64,000 nucleotides of DNA, from the NCBI GenBank assembly GCA_920105625.2, contig OV050030.1:76907400-76971399 (forward strand), written 5' to 3'. The notes beneath the pieces are model-generated. The model worked only from the letters and a program-made list of their open reading frames with translations, was not told the origin of the DNA and ran no database searches. Below, piece by piece: positions 23,607 through 33,939 of the stretch. Position numbers and translations under genes: made by a program. Position 1 is the first letter of the stretch. Every line of letters starts with the position of its first letter. The DNA comes from Clusia tigrina. Its lineage: Eukaryota; Arthropoda; Insecta; Diptera; Clusiidae.

Positions 23607-23628
23607 TTTCGGAGAAATTAAAAGGCCG

Positions 23629-23989
23629 TGTTGTCGGTTTGAAAGTATATTTATTTATTAATGCTCAGTTTTTTCATTCTAAAATCAACTTATTTCACAA
23701 TTTTTTACTTCTAGTTCTTATACATTTCTCCTACCATTGTGCGACTCATTCTCTCTGTTATTGGTGGACTTTAACTCTGTTCGCAATTATTTCCACTTTG
23801 TTGTAATGTTTATATTATGACCCGTAATTTATTGCAGAGCAATCGAAATGAAATTAATAGGCAATTATTGTTCAGCGACATTGTTGCGCTATTCGAAATC
23901 TGATACGTATAATTATGTTAATGGGTCAGCTTGCAACAAACTATATTAAACTCTATAGCGAAAGTATGTTGAAGCCGAGTTAGCTAACA
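23629..23989 (+). repeat. Candidate LTR followed by a primer-binding-like site
   Basis: The 361-bp segment starts TGTTGTCGG and ends TTAGCTAACA, giving TGTT/AACA inverted ends. One base further (23991) comes TGGTGGAGGCTCCGACG, which resembles the sequence that follows the BEL 5' LTR in this window (TGGTGACCCCGACGTGA at 31616). It could be the 5' LTR and leader of a truncated BEL/Pao-type element. No second LTR, coding sequence or target duplication was found. Confidence 0.35.
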
Positions 23990-24406
23990 TTGGTGGAGGC
24001 TCCGACGTAACTCGCCTTCAGTACTGAGTCAGAAGAATTCTCATTTTTTTTATTTGGCACCGCCACTTTGGTTATTATTTTGTTTGGTGCTACTAGGGTG
24101 CTATGGCTGGTGGCACCACCGATTATTATACGAGTACTGTCCTGACTGGTGACCAAAAGTTCATCCTCTGAGGGGACCGTTTGCGACTGGTTGTTTACAC
24201 ACTACCAGGCGTGCAGCTTTCGGCACGGATAACTTCACACCTTAGCTTAAAGTGTTTTCTGCACCTGGCTTGGTCTGGCACCTCAGAGCCTGACCTGTCC
24301 GGCATGGGAGGCCCTACCAGAGCGGCCAACTCCGTCGGAATAGCTTAGACTCTTCATTAGTGCACTCAAGCTCTACCACCACGTCAAGGTGCAGGGTTGT
24401 AAACTG
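23990..24406. other. Unassigned region, possible retroelement leader
   Basis: There is no coding sequence. If the preceding LTR candidate is right, this is its leader. 24220-24395 is comparatively GC-rich and carries a local cluster of CACCACC/GGTGG words, without a clear gene. Confidence 0.3.
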
Positions 24407-24577
24407 CTACTAGTTTGGACTAATATGGGATATAAATGTATTAATGGAATTTCAAATTCCTTTTACTCTTTTCAGAACAGTAGCAATTTACAACTACTGT
24501 TCTGTAGAGATTAAGAGGAATTCGTCCGTTTCAAACTGCATTTCTACATTTACATCCCATATTAGTTCGAACTAGCG
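24407..24577. repeat. Fold-back hairpin (MITE-like), arms about 80 bp
   Basis: The two halves are imperfect reverse complements. The left arm starts CTAGTTTGGACTAATATGGG and the right arm ends CCCATATTAGTTCGAACTAG. The innermost pairing is CAGAACAGTAG with CTACTGTTCTG around a loop near 24488-24502. There is no open frame. The size and structure fit a palindromic MITE or fold-back element. No unambiguous target duplication is visible. Confidence 0.7.
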
Positions 24578-25244
24578 ATAATACGCACTTATCTGGCTTA
24601 TATACGAAGGAGCATTGGAACTTATAAATGCGGGTTGCTGTCTTCGGTAATCCGCTTCTGACATTGGTTTTAGGGAAGCGAACTTAGTTTGCATATAAAT
24701 GTAAGCAGTATTCAAATCAGCCGTTTTATTTGTGAGCGTAACTGTTTTTGAAATTAATTAAGTGCCTATAGCCCTGACAGTTAGTGCCTTTTTCAATTTT
24801 AATTTCAATTATAATATTATTTACATAGAAAGTATTATTTCTTTTAACCACTGCACAAAAACCAAAAAAACTGACACAAAAGTCAGCTGAGTAAGAGCCA
24901 CTCGCAAATTCACTTTTATAATTTCGACTGCAGCCATCGACTGACACTCACCGCACACGGTTGTGCTCAATAGTGATTTCTTTCACGTTCTCTTCGCGTG
25001 TTTTATTTTTTTCACCCACATCTTTTGTTAAATATATTTAACCGTTTTAATCGTGAAAAGTGACAATTCCGTACGATTCAGCGACGTACACGGGGAATAG
25101 TTTCAGTGAGCTCCAGGATGGCTCACTAACCAGCCCCAAATCTAAAAGAAAAAAAATATAAAGACGTAACAAGTGAAATCTTTACGGCACCTACCGCCAG
25201 CAACATACCGAACCTAACACTTATATCAGTTGAGGAAAACATAC
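24578..25244. other. Spacer and probable 5' UTR of the Jockey element
   Basis: A 73-codon minus-strand open frame (24726-24947) is not recognised. From about 24940 the sequence CACTCACCGCACACGG onward is likely the start of the Jockey-clade element, because it leads without interruption into its ORF1 remnant and ORF2. The exact start could not be fixed. Confidence 0.4.
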
Positions 25245-25419
25245 CTCTTTACAATACACGCAAGTTAACAATAACAATGCATCTAATAGTGGAGTAGAAG
25301 CCATGATCCTAAATCTTACTCAGTGTATGACTCAATTCATGTCTACAGTGCAAAATATGCTACAAGATTTAATTAAAGCTCAAAATCAGATGATTCAAAC
25401 TCTTGTAAATAAAAAATGA
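25245..25419 (+). pseudogene. Jockey-clade ORF1, C-terminal remnant
   Basis: The open frame gives a tail ending MTQFMSTVQNMLQDLIKAQN and stops at TGA 25417-25419. The same tail is encoded by the second Jockey copy (MTEFMTLMQRMLHELLKTKN near 57150-57200). There it follows a PRE_C2HC-like domain and CCHC knuckles, which are completely missing here. The upstream sequence does not stay open, so ORF1 has suffered a large internal deletion. The stop overlaps the ORF2 start as ATGA (25416-25419). Confidence 0.65.
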
Positions 25420-27443
25420 GTTTGTTAAAAATATGTTTATGGAACGCAAACGGTGTTAACCAGCATAAACTAGCCCTTAATAAGTTTCTACATGACCACG
25501 AAATTGATGTTATGCTTTTGTCAGAAACACATCTCACAAACAAATACAACTTTCATCTCCCAGGCTTCAAATTTTATAACACAAATCATCCTGATGGTAA
25601 GGCACATGGCGGTACGGCTATTCTAATCAGAAATCGGCTTAAGCATCATCTTATGCAATCGCATTCGATGCAATGGATGCAAGCTACATCAGTATCTATT
25701 AAAAATCGTGGCAAAGACCTGACGCTTTCAGCTATATACTGCCCACCCCGTTTTACTGTAACAGAAACTCAATTTAAAGAACTTTTTGATTCCCTTGGTG
25801 ATAGATTTCTAGCTGGCGGTGATTATAATGCGAAACATAAACACTGGGGCTCTCGCCTAATTAATCCAAAAGGCCGACAATTGTATAATGCAATAACTAA
25901 CAGACATAGTAAATACGATTTTGTCTCACCAGGACAGCCCACTTATTGGCCAACAGACCCAAAGAAAATTCCTGATCTTATTGATTTTGCTATTTCTAAA
26001 AATATAGATAGGTCTTTAGTATCAGCGGACACCTGTGTCGATCTGTCCTCTGATCACTCGCCTGTAATAATCAACCTTTATGAACAACCAGAATATACAA
26101 GCCCACAGTTTCGCCTAGGGACCAACCAAACCGATTGGTTAAAATACAAAAAGTATATTAGTAGTCATATCTCTACAAGAGTTGAGGTAAAACATGCAGA
26201 TGATATAGATAATAATATTGATATTTTCAACTCCATGCTAGCGACTGCAGCCGTAGTGGCAACGCCAAAAAATACTTCTAGAAAGTGCAAGTATGCCTGT
26301 ACAAATAGCCAAATTGAAAAACTTGTAGCACAGAAACGACGGCTGCGCCGAGAATGGCAGAAACATCGCTCACCCATCTCTAAATACAATCTTAAAGCAG
26401 CCGAAAGGGCGCTTAATGATGCTCTTACAAAGGAGGAAGATAAAAACCTAAAAGATTACCTGAAGAAGGTAACCCCAAATTCTACCGAAAGGTATTCCCT
26501 TTGGAAGGCATCTAAAAACTTTAAGCCTCCAATGGAAGGTGTAAAACCTATAAGAAACCCGAACGGCGCGTGGGCTCAAAGCGATCAAGAAAAAGCACTC
26601 TGCTTTGCACAACATCTATGCAACGTGTTCCAGCCGAATATGGCTACAAACTCCTTTGCACTGCCTGCCTTACCTTGTAGTACTGAGATTGCTCAGCCTA
26701 TTAAAATTTCCCTTCCAGAAATAACCAAACAAATTAAACAACTGAATCCAAAAAAATCACCTGGATTCGATAATATTACCCCGAAAATGCTAAAACAGTT
26801 ACCAGATTCTGCATCAGCATTTCTCTGTAAGCTTTTTAACGCAATCTTGGGCATCGGTTACTATCCGAATGCATGGAAGAAGTCTCAGATATGTATGATA
26901 GCTAAACCTGGAAAAGACGCAACGCTACCGTCATCATATAGACCTATCAGCCTGTTGCCTTGCCTTTCCAAATTGTTTGAGAAACTACTATTAAATAAAC
27001 TATCTGCTTTTCTTCATGAACATAGCGTAATACCGCAACACCAATTCGGTTTTCGCGAAAAGCACAGCACTATTGAGCAAGTCAATCGAATTTCAAATGA
27101 AATAAGAAAAGTATTTGAACTCGGGGAGTTTTGCTCTGCAATATTCCTTGACGTGGCTCAAGCATTTGATAAGGTATGGCATCAAGGACTGATGTTCAAA
27201 ATCAAAAAGTTTCTTCCAAAAAGCTATCATAAAATTCTTGAGTCTTATTTATCCAATAGACGTTTCAGGGTAAAAGTAAACGAATTCATTTCCGAAGATT
27301 TTCCAATTTTAGCCGGTGTGCCCCAAGGTAGCGTTCTAGGCCCTACATTATATGTAATATTCACATCTGATACTCCTATAAGTGAAAGCACGCTAATTTT
27401 AACATTTGCGGATGATACCGCCATACTCAGTTGCAATAAATGT
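25416..27443 (+). CDS. Jockey-clade LINE ORF2: AP-endonuclease and reverse transcriptase, cut by an assembly gap
   Basis: The frame is open for 676 codons from ATG 25416 to the N-run, with no stop or frameshift. The endonuclease (about residues 1-225) shows SETH at 36-39, then AGGDYNAKH, DLIDFAI and SSDHSPVIIN, the expected catalytic motifs. The RT follows, with YRPISLLPCLSKLFEKLL, FGFREKHSTIEQV, AIFLDVAQAFDKVWH (motif A), GVPQGSVLGP (motif B) and FADD at 664-667 (catalytic). The thumb and C-terminus would lie in the gap. ORF2 nicks target DNA and primes reverse transcription there. This is the best preserved LINE ORF in the window and probably a recent insertion. Family members are normally about 900 residues, so roughly a quarter is unseen. 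Confidence 0.92.
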
Positions 27444-27643
27444 NNNNNNNNNNNNNNNNNNNNNNNNNNNNNNNNNNNNNNNNNNNNNNNNNNNNNNNNN
27501 NNNNNNNNNNNNNNNNNNNNNNNNNNNNNNNNNNNNNNNNNNNNNNNNNNNNNNNNNNNNNNNNNNNNNNNNNNNNNNNNNNNNNNNNNNNNNNNNNNNN
27601 NNNNNNNNNNNNNNNNNNNNNNNNNNNNNNNNNNNNNNNNNNN
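27444..27643. other. Assembly gap (200 N)
   Basis: Exactly 200 unknown bases interrupt the Jockey RT directly after its catalytic motif. The round number suggests a placeholder of unspecified true length, so the sequence on the right need not be adjacent. No Jockey sequence reappears after the gap. Confidence 0.95.
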
Positions 27644-28652
27644 GAATAAAAATATAATTTCTTTTACTTCATTCGTTTCCATCTATATTTATTTGTTCTT
27701 CATATAGTGCATCTTTTAAAATTTTCAAATTCTGAGCAAATTCATTTGCTCTCTCACATAAACAAGAATATTTAAGATAAACCCGTTTATGTAAAACATT
27801 GTCCATTGCATGACTCAATATTTCATTGCATCTAATTATTCTATATATTTAAATATACTTCTAGCCTGGCATGTATATATCCATAAACATGTGTAGTTCC
27901 TTACAACATGTAACCTGCTCTTATATGAATACATACATACATTCAAGGCATTTTATAATTAATTGTTTAAAATTAATTGCTACAGTTATTACCTAATGTG
28001 TAATGGTAAGCTAAATATATTGTTCTAATTCAATATATGTATACGAGTATATATACATTACTATTCCCCACACGCTAATTTCCTAAGCGATAATCCGAAA
28101 AAAAATCTATGTATATTTACATGTCGCCTGCTACAGTATGTAAATATCTGCAAAAATATACATACGGACATACCCATTCCTCTTAACTAGAATACTTACT
28201 TCTTTAAATATACGTTTGTATATTCACTCTGTATATTATACACATATATACTTACTTCACCAACGGTGCCGTTGCCTGTCGTTAACGCTTATGCGTCGAA
28301 TTTCATTGCATACACTGCCGTATGTATGTACTCGTATGTACATATTTGAAGTTAAGTTTTATATTATTTACCCACGACTGTCTTATGATGTTATTTTTTA
28401 ATTACGTGCAATAAACCCGTTTCTTATTATTAAATATATAAAAAATATTTGTCCCTACTGTCTTCATTCGGCCATAGTGCCTAATAAGCACATTTTCATT
28501 ACGTCAATTATACTGGCTCGAGTTTAATTGGCACACTTCTGCTGGCATTGGCTTTGAAAATCGGCGCTGTGTGTGTTATTTGATACACACACGTACGTGT
28601 TTATGTTGTTATTCTTGTGTTTACACTTGTAAAACACTGTTAACACATGAAT
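27644..28652. other. AT-rich region between the gap and the gypsy pol relic
   Basis: No gene is seen. The region is rich in TATGTATATA-type words. A TGCAATAAACCCG stretch with a polyadenylation-like AATAAA lies at about 28409-28421. The part next to the gypsy pol relic should contain the 3' LTR of that element if it were complete, but nothing here matches the LTR candidate at 39723-40079. Confidence 0.4.
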
Positions 28653-31317
28653 CTATTTGTGTGGTCTAACGTGGAATAATTTCAACAAATTATTATGTAG
28701 CTTTTTATTTTTGCCCTTAATTGTTACGACTGTTGTAACTGGGCTTCGGTTATCTGCTACTACATACGGACCTATCCACACAGGTGAGAATTTGTTTCTC
28801 CTAGCCTGATTCTTCATTAGTACCTGGTCACCCACTTTAAAAACTACTGGGTTTAGTACCTTATTGTAGGCTTCCCTGGCTACTCGTTAAGCGCTATCCT
28901 GGTTTTCTCTAACCAATTCGTGCGCTCGCTCTAACTGATACTTTTGCACTTTATTTGGGTCATCACCATTGTTTACATGTGCACATTTGCGCTTCAAATT
29001 TGCTGGCATGTTAAAATCAAACCCGTACAGTGTTCTAAACAGAGTTTGCTTCGTTGATACATGCACAGTATTGTTGTGTACGCGCATTGCAGTGGTCAAC
29101 CATTGATCCCAATTCGAGCCGTCTTCCTTGGCAAAACTGCGCAAGTACTCGGCCAGAGGTCAATGACTACGTTCCAATGAGCCATTCGCCTGTGGATGAT
29201 ATGGTGTTATGTGCAACTTCTTGATTCCCAGCATTTTACACGTTTCTGAGAATAGTTTTGAAGCAAAATTTGAACCATTGTCGGTTATCAAGACCTTAGG
29301 TATGTTGTACCGTGCTATAATTTCGTCAAAGAATGCCTTGGCCACCGTACTTACTTCAGCATCGGGTATAGCACGCCATATACTTTGAGAAATCGTCTTG
29401 GAACGCCAAATGTACTCATATTTATTTCCCGAAACTGTCTCAGGTAAAATACCTACAATATCCATATGAACTTTATCAAATGGCTGTTTTGGTGTGTCAG
29501 TTAACACAATTGGTATCTTTGTTAGCCTTGAACTCTTATTGGGCTGGCATTTTGGGCAACTCTTTACATATCTTTAATATCTCGGAGCATACCTTTCCAT
29601 CCGTATACTCGTCTAATTCTGTCATGGGTTTTCCAGAATCCCTGGTGTCCACCTAGAGGTGAATCATGGAAACCCTTTAACACAGCCTGGATATATTTTT
29701 TATCCTCCAGCCATTCCACACTCCTGGCTGGTTTGCTCATTGGCATCGAAACCCGCATTGCTAACATCTCTTGTAGCATCAGTTTTATCCCCTTGAATTC
29801 TCTCGGCCTTCTCCTTACCTGTCCGTGCTTTAGCCCTCGTTTGTACTACTGATACCTTCTGTGCCTGCGGTACTCTGCTGAGTGCGTCCGCATTCAGATT
29901 CTGTTTACCAGGTTTGTAAATGATTTCAAAATCATACTAAGACAATTTGTGTCTGAACCTGGCTAGCCTAGACGTTTGGTCTTTCAAATTGGCTATGCCT
30001 CTCAACGGCTGGTGATCAGTGTATATCTTAAATGGGCGTCCTAGCAGATATGCCCTAAAATTCTTCGTAGCCCACACTATGGCTAGGAATTCTTTCTCTA
30101 TTGTGGAGTATCTTTTCTCCGTAGCGCTAAGCGCCCTGCTTGCGAATGCTATTGGTCGGTCATTACCGACTTCCCCTTGTGACAATACTGCCCCTAATGC
30201 TTCATTGCTAGCATCAGTGTCAAAATAGTTTGCTCAAAGTCGGGGTACGCCAAAATTGGTGGCGAGCTAATGATTTCCTTTAGCCTCTCGAATGCTTGCT
30301 GACATCTCTCTGTCCATTCGAACTTTGCTTCTTTTCGTAGCAACTTATTCACTGGCAACGCAATTCCGGCTAGTCCTTCTACGAACTTTCTGTAATAGTT
30401 CACTAGTTCTAGGAACGCTTGCACTTCCTTTCTATTTCTCGGAATCGCTAAATTTTTAACGGAATCCACCTTCTGCGGGTCAGGAAGTGCTCCTGTCTCT
30501 GAGCAACAATGGCCTAAATAAACCACCTCTCTTCGCAAAAATTGACACTTCTCCGTGTTCAATTTCAAATTGTGTTCTCGTAATTTCTGGAGCACCTTGC
30601 ACAATGCTGCTGCAAGTTCTTCCCATAAATTACATTATCATCGAGATACACAAAACAATCTAACCCTTGCAAGCCTGTTAGCACATGGTTCAGTAGCCGT
30701 TGGAAGGTAGCCGGTGCTCCTATTATTCCAAACAGCATTCTGTTCAACTCATAATGCCCTAAACCGGTGCTGAACGCGGTTTTCTGCTTATCTTGGGGAT
30801 CCACCAGAACTTGGTGGTAGCCACTCGCTAAATCAAGTGTAGAAAAATATATACTATGCCCCAATTGATCCAGAATCTCTTCTATCCTTGGCATAGGGAA
30901 CACCTGCTTGATAGTGGCGTCGTTCAATTTCCTAAAATCGACGACCATTCTCCACTTCTTTTGACCCTGAGCACCTCCCTTCTTTGGTACCAAAATTATT
31001 GTTGAGTTCCAAGGCGACATACTCGGTGAAATTATGTTATCCTTTAACATTCCTTCCACTTGCCTATTTACCTCAGCTTTGTGAGCTTGCGGCAATCTGT
31101 ACTGTTTCTGGTTAATTGGTGCTTGATCCACTCTAGTAGGTATTTCATGCTCTACCTCTGGTGTATATGTCAACTGGTCTCCTTCCAGCAAAAATATGTC
31201 ATGGAATGACGCACAAATGGCTTCTATTGATGCCTTCTCTTCTGAATTTACGCTTGGGTCTAACTTCAGTGATTCTAGCACTCTCTCCATTCTTTTTCTT
31301 ATATCAACTTGTTTAAT
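28653..31317 (-). pseudogene. Ty3/gypsy pol relic: RT, RNase H and integrase
   Basis: Read on the minus strand the domains come in Ty3/gypsy order. RT (30565-31317) has MVVDFRKLND, STLDLASGYHQV and VYLDD, with its end at 30194-30604 (CQFLRREVVYLGH). RNase H (29937-30185) has [20 protein letters not shown] and YTDHQPL. The integrase zinc-binding segment is at 29564-29779 (GGHQGFWKTHDRIRRVYGW), the core at 29160-29507 (HMDIVG; VLITDNGSNF; TPYHPQANGSLERSH) and the C-terminus at 28653-29144. At least four frame changes and in-frame stops near 29160 and 28887 break it. It is the downstream part of an element whose gag and protease lie beyond the BEL insertion, from 37779. Confidence 0.88.
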
Positions 31318-31322
31318 CTGAT

Positions 31323-31614
31323 TGTTCGTAGTAACACTTTATTTAATTTTAAATACTCGTATTTTAGTAATATAACAATGTCTCTTAATATAACAATGTT
31401 TAACTCTCTTAATTTAACTCTCTCTCTCTCTCTCTCCTCCTTTATTTTTGTATATGTATTTTTGATGTATTAGCATAGCTTGCACTGTGCAAATAAAATT
31501 CTCCACAGTTGATCATATACCTTAAGCACACGTAGTTGCAGTTTTTTATTATCGGTCGTTTAAAAATTGAATAGTTCAAGCGGTTGGTAAAAACGCTTAC
31601 CATTCCCATAAACA
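31323..31614 (+). repeat. BEL 5' LTR
   Basis: The LTR starts TGTTCGTAGTAACAC and ends CATTCCCATAAACA. It contains a CT-dinucleotide run (about 31425-31438) and an AATAAAATTC polyadenylation-like signal near 31491. It differs from the 3' LTR at three sites (a T/A near 31446, an A/C near 31506 and a C/A near 31601). Confidence 0.95.
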
Positions 31615-32247
31615 TTTGGTGACCCCGACGTGATATCGGTTGCGTTTTTTCATTTAATTCGTTTTTGGATTGGGTATTCCAACGGGCTTTTACTTGGTCG
31701 GAACTTTTCCTGCTAAAATTGGTTGGCTGGAAAATACACCGACGCCTTCTTTTTGACTTTGTGTGACCTTCGGGGATAATTGGGGATTCAAACACTTGGT
31801 TTGATTCTCATATTAAACATTATCTGCTCGCTGCCGCTGCCAGCGCAATTTCGCTTACTTCGTTTACCTTTCGTTGCCGGTGCATACGAGTATATTGCTT
31901 TCTCGCTGCTTCGTTTAGTGTCGCTACAGTTGTGTTCGGTCAATTCAGTTCGCTGCAATCGTGCTGCTACCTATATTGTCATATTAATTGATTACTTTGT
32001 GATCGTGACTTTCTATAACACAGTTTTAGTGTTCGGACATTCGGTTTAATAAGTTCATGAAACGTGTGCATTTAAATGCAAGGGTTAAAATAATTACCTA
32101 AAGTATAGAGGCAAAATAAATACGGTTTCGGACATAACGGTACTCGCTATTTCTCAGTTTACCTTTCGTTGTAGCTACACTAGACAATATCGGTACTTTT
32201 CGTTCGTCATATCGGTTTGTGATTTTTAGTTTACAGCAAATACTACC
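31615..32247 (+). other. BEL leader (primer-binding-like site and 5' untranslated region)
   Basis: The leader begins with the primer-binding-like TGGTGACCCCGACGTGA at 31616-31632 and runs to the gag ATG at 32248. No coding potential on the plus strand is convincing. This is where packaging and translation signals would lie, but none can be identified by eye. Confidence 0.7.
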
Positions 32248-33939
32248 ATGTCAAGATCAAAGAAAGGTCGACATTCCGTATCAAATCCAGCGGTTCTGGA
32301 AACGGTTAATAAAAATCGGATGTTCTTGGCGCGTGAAAGTGCATGGTTCATCTCGCAATTGCAGTTAATACAGAAGGGACTAACTGAAATTGTGTTACGT
32401 TCATCTGATGAATTACTGCTTTCCATCAAATTGGAGCAGCTCAATCGATTGCAAGAGCAGTTCGAAGACGTGCATTCTCAATTGGAGATGGAGGACCATG
32501 AAGAAATTGAGAGTGATGCTCGATGCCAATTTTTTGAATACTTTTCGGAGATTAAATCTGCGATCGCCAAAGAGCTAAAGGAGCGTGCGTCTTCAGGTGC
32601 GATGGCATCTACTCCCAAGACAGTTTTCGGTGGAGCCTCAGATGTTTCAAACCGTAAAACTTCGTATTTGCCGAAGTTAGAGTTGCCACGCTTCGATGGT
32701 ACGATCACTGAGTGGCCTGACTTTTGGTCATTGTTTGAAGCAATAATTGGCAACCATCAAAATTTAAAGGGCGTGGAAAAATTCCAGCATATAAAATCTT
32801 GTTTGAGTGGAACAGCGATGGATGCCATTCGGTCATTGGAAATAAACGACCAAAATTATATTAATGCGGTAACTTTGCTAAAATCTAGATTCGATATTAA
32901 ACGCATTCAGTTTCAGACACATGTTAAGGAAATTTTCAATCTAAAGACGCTTCGTGATGGCTCTGCCATTGGTTTAAGGCAAATGTGTGATAAGATTAAA
33001 TCTCACCTTCGAGCCTTGTACTCTATTGCCGGTCGAGATGAACTTCTTGATAGTGTGCTCATATATCTGGTTAACAGCAAGGTCGATGCTGGAACCAGAG
33101 CGAAGTGGGAGGAGGAATCTCCTTCGCACGACATACCAACGTGGGAATCTATGGTGGAGTTCCTGGAGAAGAGATGCCGGATAATGGAAGGTATAACTGC
33201 AGCCTCGGTAAGCCAGACACTGAGCAAGCAGGTGAGTACTAAACATGCGTTTGTCACAGTTCATCCTAATCAACCTTGCACATTTTGCAATGTAGGGGAG
33301 CATGCAATTACTTCCTGTTCGCCTTTTTTAAGGTTATCTCCCACCTTACGGTTTAAAGAAGCCAAAAGGCGACAGCTATGTATTAATTGTTTGAAACCAG
33401 GGCATATTATCAAAAATTGCAAATCTGTCTGTTGCAAGCAGTGCTCATCTAAGCATCATACACTATTACATTTTGATCGCATTGCTTCGCCTCAAGCTGC
33501 TGCTGTAATATCAAATTGTTCTAACCTTTCTGCTCCTGCCCACAATTCACAGGCAGCCCTGGTGTCAACTTCACTTCTGAACTCTCAGCTTGCCACATCA
33601 AGCGCAATGCCTGAAGATTTTATTTTTCTCGCTACTGCAATTGTGTTTTTGAAACCAAGAACAGGAAACCCGATTCCATTCAGAGCAATCCTTGATTCCG
33701 CGTCACAATTAAATTTTATAACAAATCGTGCCGCTAGTCAGCTACAACTCAAAACAACCAAATCAAAAACCCAAGTGTCTGGAATTGGTGAAAGGAATTT
33801 TGTGGCTGACCAAACTGTTGATATCTGTTTTCAATCTCATGATGGTGGTTATCATACCTCAATCACAGCCGTTACCATTCCTTCGATCACCGACCATCAA
33901 CCCAATATCTCTTTAAATTTGGAATATACCTTCAAATAG
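32248..33939 (+). pseudogene. BEL gag and protease ORF
   Basis: The frame is open for 563 codons. The N-terminal half is helical and contains LPKLELPRFDGTITEWPDFW, the DUF1759-type gag segment of BEL/Pao elements. Two C-X2-C-X4-H-X4-C knuckles follow (CTFCNVGEHAITSC and CINCLKPGHIIKNC), with a further Cys/His cluster after them. The protease then shows AILDSASQLNFIT, the BEL variant of the catalytic aspartate motif. The frame ends at a TAG (33937-33939), but homology continues in another frame (FFKSQRVDILIGAGLFFDLM), so a frameshift separates protease from the rest of the polyprotein. Gag packages the RNA; the protease would process the polyprotein. The Met at 32248 fits the start of conserved homology. 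Confidence 0.85.

Larger units (their letters stand above)
18729..23620 (-). mobile_element. Two-ORF LOA/R1-like LINE, interrupted
   Basis: Read on the minus strand this is a nearly complete non-LTR element: ORF1 (22720-23606), AP-endonuclease (about 21850-22690), RT (about 19850-21850), RNase H (about 19300-19824), C-terminal knuckle (18845-19144) and a 3' UTR. The probable 3' tail is TACC repeats, seen on the plus strand as GGTAGGTAGGTA at 18729-18740. A 5'-truncated I-like fragment is inserted in the RT at about 20872-21500. The 5' side is cut off near 23628 by a candidate LTR. The same superfamily is present at 3840-5732 and 63602-64000. Confidence 0.8.

Noticed and set aside
24726..24947. 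73-codon minus-strand frame with a Cys-rich N-terminus
   Set aside because: No conserved motif; it overlaps the likely start of the Jockey element and is probably chance.
31780..32049. 89-codon plus-strand frame upstream of BEL gag, partly hydrophobic
   Set aside because: It lies in the BEL leader between the primer-binding site and gag. No relative with a protein there is known to me, and composition alone is not enough.
32226..33303. Minus-strand frames of 72-109 codons opposite BEL gag
   Set aside because: They are antisense shadows of the clearly coding plus-strand gag frame.
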